A model generated the notes under the pieces. That model did no database searches, was not told the origin of the DNA, and saw only the letters and a list, made by a program, of their open reading frames with translations. DNA of 14,875 bases from the NCBI GenBank assembly GCA_964539805.1, contig CAZIKN010000132.1, forward strand, positions 1 to 14,875, read 5' to 3'. Numbering within the stretch: position 1 is the stretch's first letter; every line of letters begins with the position of its first letter. Below are positions 1 to 6,620 of this stretch, one piece after another. Position numbers and translations under genes: made by a program. Source of the stretch: M3007 sp964539805 (GTDB lineage: Bacteria; Bacteroidota; Bacteroidia; Chitinophagales; Saprospiraceae).

Positions 1-33
1 ATCGGGCTGGAATTACGGCAAGGAGCATTTTTT

Positions 34-61
34 TGACCTGTACAGGATTTATGTGATTTTC
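34..61. repeat. Possible degenerate AGGATTT-type intergenic repeat
   Basis: This sits in the short gap beyond the metalloprotease stop codon. It contains the perfect 10-base palindrome CCTGTACAGG followed by ATTTATGTGATTTTC. It resembles the 'CAGGATTTACAGGATTT...ATGATTTTC' intergenic sequences I recall from Bacteroidota and other genomes, but the match is loose. A related string, with GAAAATCAC and then AGGATTGATTTACCTGATTT, lies at about 14480-14513. No T-tract follows on the minus strand, so it does not look like the metalloprotease terminator. Bases 1-33 show nothing I can name. Confidence 0.2.
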
Positions 62-73
62 TAAGAATTGATA

Positions 74-2551
74 TTATTCACAACCAATGGGCTGTCCAGG
101 CGGCATTGCGGGCACTGGCACAGGTTTGAATTGATCCGGTTTTTCTTTAAAGCGAGCAATTTGATGGAGCATCCAGGTTTGCTGTGCTTTTTCAGCAGGT
201 GCATTTTCCTTTGCCCATTTTTTGCTTATTTCTATTTCCAGATCATTGATTTCTTGCAATACATATCCTTTAACCGTCGCTGTAGCGGTTTCTGACATAG
301 TCAGGGAAAGCAATTTATTGATATATATTTGTTGCACGATGTGTTGTATTTCTGTGTACATGGCTTGTTCCTGGCCCGGGGCGGCCCATAAAGTGGTACG
401 CAGTTTTCCCAGCAGATAACTGATCCTGAATTTGGGAAGCAAACCCCTTGCCTGTTGTTCGGAAAGACGATTTAGGCGTTCAGGCAGAAGCAACAAGTCA
501 AGCGTATGGCCAGCGCTACTACCAGCAGCTGCCAAGGGGTCAAAATAGCCGCCAGTATTGGTTTTGAATAATTCCCTGTCGCGATCAAAACCGATGGGCT
601 GTGGCGGTATTTGGCGTATAAGAGATTCGGGTAGCGCAAGGAAATCCGGCTGAAGGGTGAGCATCATAGCCTCAAATGCATTTATTTGTGCATTTTCGGT
701 GACCGGAGCGTTGGTAATCTGATTATCCCCTCTGACCGCATAGGAATAATACACGCCTCCAATCAGTTTCGAGACGGCTTCTGTTTGATACCGATGGGAA
801 AGGTACAATGGAGCCAAAACACGTTCCAAATCCGCCATTACCCGTCCATGCGGTATGCTGGGCTCCCCAAAGCGTTTTAGAGCAGTCTTGCGCAATTCCA
901 TCAGGCGTATCAATTCGGAAGTTGCATCGGGGCCGTTATCCCAAAGGTTGGCATCGGGATGCCCGGTTGAAGCCGCTCTGGCACCTTCATCAGAGATATA
1001 GAGTAGCCCTAAGCGCAAATTTTCCGTGATGATTTTGTCCAATTCCTTATTTTCATCCACGCCATCCGGAAAATCCTGATAACCATATAATATGGTGCGT
1101 TTGTCCCAAAGGCCAATTTTGTCATCATAGGCCTTGGAAAAATTAAGGGTATTTTTATCAAGTGTTACAAAAGGATGGGGGTAGTCCATGACCGATGCCC
1201 TATCATTTTGGCTTGCCGCGAAGTTGTGGGCCAAGCCAATGGTATGGCCAATTTCATGTGCTGACAGCTGTCGCAAGCGGGCCAATGCCATTTGTTCCGC
1301 TACGGAATCCGTGCTTTGCTTGCCATCAAAAAAGGAACGCAAACCCTGAGCTATCAAATAATCCTGCCTGACGCGCAAAGAACCCAGTGACACATGTCCT
1401 TTAATGATTTCGCCTGTACGCGGATCGCTTACCGTACTGCCATAACTCCAGCCCCTTGTGGAGCGATGCACCCACTGAATAAGGTTATATCGCACATCCA
1501 TTGGATCAGCATCAAGAGGCAATTCCTTGACTATAAATGCATTGCGATATCCAGCTGCTTCAAAAGCCTGATCCCACCAACGTGCGCCATCTAACAAGGC
1601 TGATTTGACTGGCTCTGGCACGCCCGGATCCAAATAATAGATAATGGGTTCAACGGGATCGCTAATTGCTGCCAAAGGATCCTTTTTTTCCAAGCGATGG
1701 CGTACGATATAGCGTTGGTTGATGGGCTCCGCTATGGGTACGGAATAATCATACCAGCTGGTTTCAAAATAACCGCTTCGGGGATCAAACTTGCGCGGCT
1801 TGTATTGATCATCAGGCAATTCTACAAATGAATGATGCTGGCGTACACTAATTGATGAGGGCGTTGGCGTAACCGAACGAACAAACTCCCCGCCTGGTCT
1901 GCCTGCGAAAGTGATGAGTGTTTCCCATTCCGTGTTTTTTGGGAAATTTTTTGTCCGTTCTAAGTAAATCGCGGAGCGATTGATGTCAGGGGAATAATTG
2001 CCTTGATTGGCTCGGGCAAGCGTTCCACTGACATCATGTGCGTCCTGCATCAAAAACGGGGTAAAATCTATCAAAACACGTCCCTTTTCTGTAGCGCTTA
2101 TTGTAGTACCCCAGAGTACCGATTGGGCAAATGCTTCTTCTACAGAGCGGCGTTCTGCCAGATTGGCACTGCTTGCTCTGTAGGCCAGATTGGGTTGCAC
2201 TAACAAAATTTTATTGCCGCTTCGTATAAATTTGACCACACGGGTATTGCCCAACTGGCCCCTGTCCAAGCCAATATCATTGGATCCAAGGCCTGCAGGC
2301 AGTGAATTTACATATAAGAATTCTTTTCCTAAATCTTTGATTTCCAGCCATATTTTGCCTGATTTTTCATCCCACCAGAAAGGAAAATAACCTGGAAAAT
2401 AAACACTGTTTCTCGTTGTGTTTTGGATGGAGTCCTGTGAAGATACAACAACACTTGTTTCCTGTTTGGGGGGCATTTTTGTTGACAATGGCACGTTTTT
2501 AGGAGAACAAGCCATTAAGGAGAAAAATAGTAAGAAGAAAAAACGGAACAT
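74..2551 (-). CDS. Lipoprotein zinc-dependent metalloprotease (DUF5117/DUF4953 type)
   Basis: This is a probable surface- or periplasm-facing zinc peptidase of the large Bacteroidota family annotated as zinc-dependent metalloprotease with DUF5118/DUF5117/DUF4953 regions. From the ATG at 2551 the protein has 825 residues. It opens with a short hydrophobic signal ending in the lipobox LMAC, so it is probably lipid-anchored at Cys15. The motif HEIGHTIGLAH (about residues 432-442) is the full metzincin HExxHxxGxxH zinc site. SVMDYP, about 11 residues after that motif, fits a Met-turn. The region before the zinc site reads like the DUF5117 beta-rich domain. An in-frame TTG start at 2572 would add seven residues, but it lies close to the likely transcription start (a weak GACCTTTG box is just upstream), so I prefer the ATG. 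Substrate is unknown. It is divergent from the START/UbiD operon. Confidence 0.9.
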   Translation of the reverse strand: MFRFFFLLFFSLMACSPKNVPLSTKMPPKQETSVVVSSQDSIQNTTRNSVYFPGYFPFWWDEKSGKIWLEIKDLGKEFLYVNSLPAGLGSNDIGLDRGQLGNTRVVKFIRSGNKILLVQPNLAYRASSANLAERRSVEEAFAQSVLWGTTISATEKGRVLIDFTPFLMQDAHDVSGTLARANQGNYSPDINRSAIYLERTKNFPKNTEWETLITFAGRPGGEFVRSVTPTPSSISVRQHHSFVELPDDQYKPRKFDPRSGYFETSWYDYSVPIAEPINQRYIVRHRLEKKDPLAAISDPVEPIIYYLDPGVPEPVKSALLDGARWWDQAFEAAGYRNAFIVKELPLDADPMDVRYNLIQWVHRSTRGWSYGSTVSDPRTGEIIKGHVSLGSLRVRQDYLIAQGLRSFFDGKQSTDSVAEQMALARLRQLSAHEIGHTIGLAHNFAASQNDRASVMDYPHPFVTLDKNTLNFSKAYDDKIGLWDKRTILYGYQDFPDGVDENKELDKIITENLRLGLLYISDEGARAASTGHPDANLWDNGPDATSELIRLMELRKTALKRFGEPSIPHGRVMADLERVLAPLYLSHRYQTEAVSKLIGGVYYSYAVRGDNQITNAPVTENAQINAFEAMMLTLQPDFLALPESLIRQIPPQPIGFDRDRELFKTNTGGYFDPLAAAGSSAGHTLDLLLLPERLNRLSEQQARGLLPKFRISYLLGKLRTTLWAAPGQEQAMYTEIQHIVQQIYINKLLSLTMSETATATVKGYVLQEINDLEIEISKKWAKENAPAEKAQQTWMLHQIARFKEKPDQFKPVPVPAMPPGQPIGCE

Positions 2552-2633
2552 ACGCAAAACACGAATTTTCAAGCAAAGGTCGCTATTCGGTCTTAATTCG
2601 TCGGCAAATTATTTAATTCAAAACAAGGAGTGC

Positions 2634-2657
2634 CATTTTTGCGTTTAAACTGTACAG
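2634..2657 (+). promoter_or_regulatory. Weak promoter and CTGTACAG palindrome upstream of the START gene
   Basis: CATTTTTG at 2634-2641 is one mismatch from the Bacteroidota -7 element TAnnTTTG. No convincing TTG lies 19-23 bases upstream. Eight bases after the box is the perfect palindrome CTGTACAG (2650-2657). The same palindrome lies six bases after the -7 box of the PEP carboxykinase promoter, so it may be an operator near the transcription start. Assignment is by eye. Confidence 0.3.
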
Positions 2658-2687
2658 ACAAACAACAAGCCCTACAAAATCACCATC

Positions 2688-3338
2688 ATGCTGAAACCTG
2701 TGCTGAAACTATTTATAGTATTCAATATTCTTATTTTTAATACCATACACGCTCAAAAAAACCAGGAATGGACCTTGAAGAACAATAAAGATGGTGTCAA
2801 GGTATTCTATCGAAAAACATCTGATGTGCATGAGGTCAAATTAACCTCAAGTATCGAAACCCGTTTGAGTGGCATTATTCAACTTTTCTCAGAGGTTGAG
2901 AATTATCCATTATGGGGATATCGGATCATTGAGTCCAAGTTGTTGAAAAAAGTATCGGATCAGGAAATGTACTATTATTCAAAAATTGACTTCCCATGGC
3001 CATTAAATGACCGCGACTTGGTCATGCATACTTTTCTTGAACAGGACTCCACAACCAAGGTCATTACAGCAAGAAGCAAGGCAGCCCCTGATTTTATCCC
3101 TGAAAATGAAGATGTTGTACGCATTAAAACATGCAACACAACCTGGAAACTCCATCCTGGCACCAGCGGCTGGATGTACCTTGAATATTATATCTATTCC
3201 AATCCGGGAGGAAATATACCCGACTGGGCGATCAACCTTGGCATAGATGTAGGCCCACGCGAAACCATTAAAAGCATACGCAACATCTTGAAAAAAGATA
3301 AGTATGCCCATGCTAAGATACCATATATTAAAGATTAA
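2688..3338 (+). CDS. Exported START-domain (lipid-binding fold) protein
   Basis: The 216-residue protein starts with a probable signal peptide. It has Lys3 and Lys7, then a hydrophobic stretch FIVFNILIFNTI and a likely cleavage after HA or HAQ, near residue 22. The rest is a START/SRPBCC-type helix-grip domain. Seen features are WTLKNNKDGVKVFYRK at the start, the WPLNDRDLV motif (about residues 104-112) that matches the 'WPxxDRD' signature of START proteins, and a C-terminal helix following IPDWAINLG. START domains bind hydrophobic ligands such as lipids or polyketides in a deep pocket; no ligand can be inferred here. The stop codon is three bases before the UbiD start, so the two are almost certainly co-transcribed. 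The start codon is the first ATG that gives a complete signal peptide. Confidence 0.85.
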   Translation: MLKPVLKLFIVFNILIFNTIHAQKNQEWTLKNNKDGVKVFYRKTSDVHEVKLTSSIETRLSGIIQLFSEVENYPLWGYRIIESKLLKKVSDQEMYYYSKIDFPWPLNDRDLVMHTFLEQDSTTKVITARSKAAPDFIPENEDVVRIKTCNTTWKLHPGTSGWMYLEYYIYSNPGGNIPDWAINLGIDVGPRETIKSIRNILKKDKYAHAKIPYIKD

Positions 3339-3341
3339 ACC

Positions 3342-5153
3342 ATGTACGCTACCCTCCGTGATGCCGTCAATGATTTAGAGCGCCATGGGATGCTCATCCG
3401 CATTAAAGAAAGCGTTGATCCCAACCTGGAAATGGCCGAGATACACCGCCAGGTTTTCGCGCAAGGCGGCCCTGCCATTTTGTTTGAACAGGTAAAGGGC
3501 AGTCCATTTCAGGCAGTAAGCAATATTTATGGCACTAATGAGCGCACAGCCTGGCTTTTCCGCCACAGCCTGGAAAAGGTCAAGCGCATTATCGAACTGA
3601 AAAAAGACCCCGCAAACTTTTTCAAGAAGCCAACCCGCTACCTCGGAGCTCCCTTCACTGCGCTCACGGCATTGCCCATGCGCAATTGGCTGAACAGTCC
3701 GGTTACCTATGGTGAAACAACCATTGACCAGATCCCTCAGATCAAGAGCTGGCAAATGGACGGCGGAGCCTTTATCACCATGCCTCAGGTATATACCGAG
3801 GATCCTGACAGTCCAGGCGTCATGCACTCCAATCTTGGTATGTACAGAATACAGTTATCTGGAAATGAATACGCACTAAATCAGGAAATAGGTATGCACT
3901 ACCAGTTGCACCGCGGTATTGGAGTACATCATACCAAATACAACCAAATTGCCCAACCTTTTCACTGTAGCATATTTGTAGGCGGGCCACCAAGCCATGC
4001 TTTTTCCGCCATCATGCCTCTGCCGGAAGGACTAAGTGAATTGATGTTTGCCGGCATGCTAGCGGGGCGCCGCTTTCGTTACACTCGGCGGAACGGACAT
4101 TTTTTGAGCTCAGATGCCGATTTTGTCATAACGGGCGAAATCCTAAAAGACATTAAAAAGCCGGAAGGCCCTTTCGGCGATCATTTGGGTTACTATTCCC
4201 TTACCCATGATTTTCCGGTGATGAGGGTGCACAAGGTTTATCATCGGAAAAACCCGCTCTGGCACTTTTCAGTGGTTGGCCGCCCTCCAATGGAGGACAG
4301 TAGTTTTGGTTGGTTGATACATGAATTGGTTGCGCCGCTTACCCCACAGGAGTTCCCCGGGCTAAAAGAACTTCACGCTGTGGATGTAGCAGGCGTACAC
4401 CCTTTGTTGCTGGCTATTGGCCATGAGCGATATATGCCTTTTCGCGAACGCAAACCCGAGGAAATCCTGACCATTGCCAACCGAATATTAGGATCAGGGC
4501 AAACCTCATTAGCCAAATACCTCTTTATTGCAGCATCTGATGATGATCCGGCATTGGATACGCACCACATGCCCCGTTTCTTTCAACATGTCCTGGAACG
4601 CGTGGATTGGAGCAGGGATTTGCATTTTCATACCCAAACAACTATTGACACCTTAGATTATTCCGGTTCCGGCTGGAATGAAGGCTCAAAAGTAGTCATA
4701 GCATGCAGGGGAGAAAAACAACGGGCATTGGCAGATGTACTCCCGGCAGGTTTTCAATTGCCAGCCGAGTTCGCTGAGCCTAAGCTGGTACAGCCAGGCA
4801 TTTTGGCCCTCAAAAGTCCCGCATACCAAGCGACCAAAGAGGGCCAGGCACAGGTAGAACAACTCGCCCATTTTCTGGAAAGATATGACCTCAGTGGATT
4901 TCCTTTGATCGTATTATGTGACGACAGCACTTTCACATCTGCTCATTTTGATAATTTTCTTTGGGTAACATTTACTCGCTCCAATCCAAGCCACGATATT
5001 TATGGCGTCCATGCTTTTACCAAACACAAGCACTGGGGTTGTAATGGCTCGTTGATTATTGATGCCCGGAAAAAGCCCCATCATGCACCAGAATTAATTC
5101 CCGATCCAGATGTCGTTATTAGGGCCCAAAAAATTTTAAAAAAATATTTTTGA
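3342..5153 (+). CDS. UbiD-family prenyl-FMN-dependent decarboxylase
   Basis: This 603-residue protein belongs to the UbiD family, which uses prenylated FMN to reversibly decarboxylate aromatic or alpha,beta-unsaturated acids, classically 4-hydroxy-3-polyprenylbenzoate. Visible family features are NLGMYRIQ (residues 164-171, with the cofactor-region Arg169), HRGIGVHH (190-197), GGPPSHAF (214-221) and PEGPFGDHLGYYS (274-286), which carries the active-site acidic residues Glu275 and Asp280. It is longer than the roughly 490-residue E. coli UbiD. I recall about 600 residues for the menaquinone-annotated branch found in Bacteroidota and Epsilonproteobacteria. The true substrate is open. No UbiX prenyl-transferase, which makes the cofactor, is in the window. 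The tight coupling to an exported START protein is unusual. No clear terminator follows; 5154-5244 is A/T-rich with two T8 runs. Confidence 0.92.
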   Translation: MYATLRDAVNDLERHGMLIRIKESVDPNLEMAEIHRQVFAQGGPAILFEQVKGSPFQAVSNIYGTNERTAWLFRHSLEKVKRIIELKKDPANFFKKPTRYLGAPFTALTALPMRNWLNSPVTYGETTIDQIPQIKSWQMDGGAFITMPQVYTEDPDSPGVMHSNLGMYRIQLSGNEYALNQEIGMHYQLHRGIGVHHTKYNQIAQPFHCSIFVGGPPSHAFSAIMPLPEGLSELMFAGMLAGRRFRYTRRNGHFLSSDADFVITGEILKDIKKPEGPFGDHLGYYSLTHDFPVMRVHKVYHRKNPLWHFSVVGRPPMEDSSFGWLIHELVAPLTPQEFPGLKELHAVDVAGVHPLLLAIGHERYMPFRERKPEEILTIANRILGSGQTSLAKYLFIAASDDDPALDTHHMPRFFQHVLERVDWSRDLHFHTQTTIDTLDYSGSGWNEGSKVVIACRGEKQRALADVLPAGFQLPAEFAEPKLVQPGILALKSPAYQATKEGQAQVEQLAHFLERYDLSGFPLIVLCDDSTFTSAHFDNFLWVTFTRSNPSHDIYGVHAFTKHKHWGCNGSLIIDARKKPHHAPELIPDPDVVIRAQKILKKYF

Positions 5154-5244
5154 CTCTTGCCCATTACTATTCCCTCATTATCAATGATATATGATTATTT
5201 GAAATCCGTGGACTATTTTTTTTGAAATTTTTTTTATAAAACTC

Positions 5245-5276
5245 TTGGTTTTAAACTCACATAGCAATTACCTTTG
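5245..5276 (+). promoter_or_regulatory. Bacteroidota-type promoter of tRNA-Glu
   Basis: TTG at 5245-5247 and a perfect TAnnTTTG element (TACCTTTG, 5269-5276) are separated by 21 bases, as expected for the major sigma factor of Bacteroidota. The tRNA begins 17 bases after the -7 box, leaving a short leader for 5' processing. Confidence 0.7.
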
Positions 5277-5293
5277 CCCCGCTTTTGAAAGAA

Positions 5294-5368
5294 GGTCCGT
5301 TCGTCTAGGGGTTAGGACGCGTCCCTTTCACGGATGAAACACGGGTTCGATTCCCGTACGGACTACCA
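5294..5368 (+). tRNA. tRNA-Glu (anticodon TTC), CCA encoded
   Basis: A full cloverleaf folds by hand. The acceptor is GGTCCGT with ACGGACT (first pair G-T). The D arm is GTCT...GGAC, and the anticodon stem CGTCC/GGATG encloses loop CTTTCAC with anticodon TTC (glutamate). The T arm is ACGGG-TTCGATT-CCCGT. The discriminator is A5365 and CCA is encoded at 5366-5368. It charges glutamate and also supplies Glu-tRNA for tetrapyrrole synthesis where that route is used. It is the intact parent of two 5'-truncated copies downstream. Confidence 0.95.
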
Positions 5369-5406
5369 GCCCTTGTAAGTGAGTAACTTACAGGGGCTTT
5401 TTGTTT
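5368..5406 (+). terminator. Rho-independent terminator of tRNA-Glu (copy 1)
   Basis: The 13-bp stem AGCCCTTGTAAGT / ACTTACAGGGGCT (one G-T pair) with loop GAGTA is followed by TTTTGTTT. It starts at the last base of the encoded CCA. The same sequence recurs unchanged at 5568 and 5939. Confidence 0.9.
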
Positions 5407-5414
5407 AACTTATT

Positions 5415-5487
5415 ATGGGCTCGCGCCCGGGAAAAACACCTCAAGTCCTCAGCAGGAAGGCGCTTCCTCAACAAATTTGATGAATAG
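5415..5487 (+). pseudogene. Deleted copy of the GIY-YIG endonuclease gene
   Basis: This is the start codon (ATGGGCT) joined directly to the last 23 codons of the GIY-YIG gene found intact at 5616-5858. Comparison shows a 170-base internal deletion with the trinucleotide GCT at both ends (5620-5622 and 5790-5792 in the intact copy). The deletion shifts the frame, so reading from the ATG stops early. The remaining tail differs from the intact copy at only two positions (C for T at 5438 and 5450), so the duplication is recent or the copies are being homogenised. Confidence 0.85.
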
Positions 5488-5568
5488 GTCGCGTCCCTTT
5501 CACGGATGAAACACAGGTTCCCTGCCCGGCTGATGCCGTTCAGACGGGGATTCCCGTACGGACTACCA
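5485..5568 (+). pseudogene. 5'-truncated tRNA-Glu fragment with a 28-nt T-loop insertion (copy 1)
   Basis: From TAGG of the D loop through the anticodon arm (TTC retained) to CCA, this matches tRNA-Glu 5313-5368. It lacks the 5' acceptor strand and most of the D arm. Two substitutions (T5489 for A, A5516 for G) and a 28-base insertion at 5521-5548 between TTC and GATT of the T loop interrupt it. The insert can fold as CCCG-CTGA...TCAG-CGGG. It cannot form a cloverleaf, so it is not a functional tRNA by itself. Its first three bases are the stop codon of the preceding GIY-YIG remnant. Confidence 0.88.
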
Positions 5569-5606
5569 GCCCTTGTAAGTGAGTAACTTACAGGGGCTTT
5601 TTGTTT
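5568..5606 (+). terminator. Duplicated tRNA-Glu terminator (copy 2)
   Basis: This is an exact copy of the terminator at 5368-5406. It lies only nine bases upstream of the GIY-YIG start codon, so transcription from the tRNA promoter would have to read through two such hairpins to express that gene. Confidence 0.88.
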
Positions 5607-5615
5607 ACCATTATT

Positions 5616-5858
5616 ATGGGCTGGAAAGTATATGTGCTAAAAAGCCAAAAAAATGGCACCCGATACGTCGGAATCAGCGAAAATGTGGAGCGACGTCTGG
5701 CTGAGCACAACGCGGGAAAATCAAAATTCACCTCAGGGCACACCCCTTGGGAACTGTTCTATGTCGAGGAGGCCGAATCCTCAATCTCTGCTCGCGCCCG
5801 GGAAAAATACCTCAAGTCCTTAGCAGGAAGGCGCTTCCTCAACAAATTTGATGAATAG
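5616..5858 (+). CDS. Small GIY-YIG endonuclease
   Basis: This 80-residue single-domain GIY-YIG protein is of the short UPF0213/UvrC-N-like type. KVYVL (residues 4-8) and RYVGI (16-20) form the two-part GIY/YIG motif with Tyr6 and Tyr17. Arg27 in ERRLAEHN and Glu63 in AREKYLKS fit the conserved catalytic Arg and metal-binding Glu. The fold is therefore complete and plausibly active as a DNA nickase or endonuclease. ATG at 5616 is chosen over a TTG at 5601 because the TTG lies within the terminator T-tract. The stop codon TAG is shared with the D-loop sequence of the downstream tRNA fragment. Placement between copies of a tRNA 3' region suggests a role in its own mobility at tRNA-Glu. That role is inferred; the nuclease assignment is from motifs. 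Confidence 0.85.
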   Translation: MGWKVYVLKSQKNGTRYVGISENVERRLAEHNAGKSKFTSGHTPWELFYVEEAESSISARAREKYLKSLAGRRFLNKFDE

Positions 5859-5939
5859 GTCGCGTCCCTTTCACGGATGAAACACAGGTTCCCTGCCCGG
5901 CTGATGCCGTTCAGACGGGGATTCCCGTACGGACTACCA
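5856..5939 (+). pseudogene. 5'-truncated tRNA-Glu fragment with a 28-nt T-loop insertion (copy 2)
   Basis: It is identical base for base to the fragment at 5485-5568, including the 28-base insertion (here 5892-5919). The identity suggests that the inserted form, and not the intact tRNA, was the duplicated unit. It begins with the TAG stop of the intact GIY-YIG gene and ends with CCA. Confidence 0.88.
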
Positions 5940-5977
5940 GCCCTTGTAAGTGAGTAACTTACAGGGGCTTTTTGTTT
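5939..5977 (+). terminator. Duplicated tRNA-Glu terminator (copy 3)
   Basis: This is the third exact copy of the 13-bp stem, GAGTA loop and T-tract. It would end transcripts of the GIY-YIG gene. Confidence 0.88.
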
Positions 5978-6102
5978 GTGCGCCTTTTTTGCTCACCTTC
6001 TTACTTCCAATATATTGCAATAATGTTATATTTGTGTTCCCTCACCTTATCATTTTTAGTTTATTCCTTGTTTCTCTTGTGGAAGCACGCACATTTTTTG
6101 TG

Positions 6103-6135
6103 TTTGCTTTGCCCTCTCCAACTCCCTCATCTTTG
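6103..6135 (+). promoter_or_regulatory. Putative promoter upstream of the orphan ORF
   Basis: TTTG (6103-6106), a 21-base spacer and CATCTTTG (6128-6135, one mismatch to TAnnTTTG) form a promoter-like pair. The -7 region with its flanks recurs at 6607-6629 (21 of 23 bases the same) with identical spacing. Another perfect TAnnTTTG (TATATTTG, 6027-6034) lies further upstream but lacks a suitably spaced TTG. The rest of 5978-6195 is T-rich and shows no gene. Confidence 0.4.
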
Positions 6136-6195
6136 TGTCATCAAGGCGGTACTACAGCCGCTTCCGTACAACTTTATTAATCTAAGTATTATGAC

Positions 6196-6573
6196 ATGCA
6201 ACTATTGCATCTTGAACTTTCCTGCAACTTAAACCCCAATTCAGACCTATGGAGCGAGTTTTTGTATTTACAATTGGAAATTGGATACCCTGCCTTGGGG
6301 GGACGAACATTGTGGAAGCAGATAGGTTGGGAAAAAAATGCCACTCAAAACAAAGGAAAACATTTTGTTCACTTGCTTTGGAATGCCCAAACAGCAAACC
6401 AAATCATTGAAACCGATTTTTTACCCGTAATAAATGGAAAAACACATGAAATTGAACGCAGTTACAAGATCAGGAGAATCATTTCTTACAAAGATGAAAG
6501 GCCCAAAAGCAGTATTTCAAGGACCCTACATGATAATTATCAAGATGATTATATCAGCATTGTATGGAAGTAG
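6196..6573 (+). CDS. Hypothetical 125-residue protein, doubtful
   Basis: I do not recognise this family. The reading frame is 125 residues, soluble in character, with no signal peptide or membrane segment and with five tryptophans. Codon choice is unremarkable and broadly like coding sequence here (frequent GAA, AAA, AAC, GAT). Support is moderate: it is the longest frame in this stretch and a promoter-like pair ends 60 bases upstream. Against it, the region is otherwise gene-poor, the start codon overlaps a competing ATG at 6191 in another frame, and no motif is visible. It could equally be chance. It lies right after the GIY-YIG/tRNA array. Confidence 0.35.
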   Translation: MQLLHLELSCNLNPNSDLWSEFLYLQLEIGYPALGGRTLWKQIGWEKNATQNKGKHFVHLLWNAQTANQIIETDFLPVINGKTHEIERSYKIRRIISYKDERPKSSISRTLHDNYQDDYISIVWK

Positions 6574-6587
6574 GGCCAAATCTTGTG

Positions 6588-6620
6588 TTTGTTTTTTGTT
6601 CGTCGCCTCCCGCATCTTTG
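6588..6620 (+). promoter_or_regulatory. Putative promoter opening the non-coding stretch
   Basis: TTTG (6588-6591), a 21-base spacer and CATCTTTG (6613-6620) have the same layout and nearly the same flanks as the element at 6103-6135. A transcript from here would start near 6626 and could run to the strong hairpin at 7066. An ATG at 6631 opens only a 16-codon frame. Confidence 0.4.

Larger units (their letters stand above)
5419..5606 (+). repeat. 188-bp direct repeat, copy A (partner 5790-5977)
   Basis: It covers the GIY-YIG 3' end, the truncated tRNA-Glu and the terminator. It matches 5790-5977 at a constant offset of 371 bases with two substitutions, both in the GIY-YIG tail; the tRNA fragment and terminator portion is identical. 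Confidence 0.93.
5790..5977 (+). repeat. 188-bp direct repeat, copy B (partner 5419-5606)
   Basis: It comprises the GIY-YIG C-terminal codons, the truncated tRNA-Glu and the terminator. Homology ends at base 5977, where unrelated sequence begins, marking the right boundary of the tandem array. Confidence 0.93.

Noticed and set aside
5485..5939. Two further tRNA-Glu genes
   Set aside because: Both lack the 5' acceptor strand and most of the D arm and carry a 28-base T-loop insertion, so no cloverleaf can form; they are listed as fragments.
5368..5977. CRISPR-like array suggested by three repeated hairpins
   Set aside because: The repeats are tRNA and terminator sequence, spacing is unequal (200 and 371 bases), and the spacers contain a gene and its remnant. 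No cas genes are visible.
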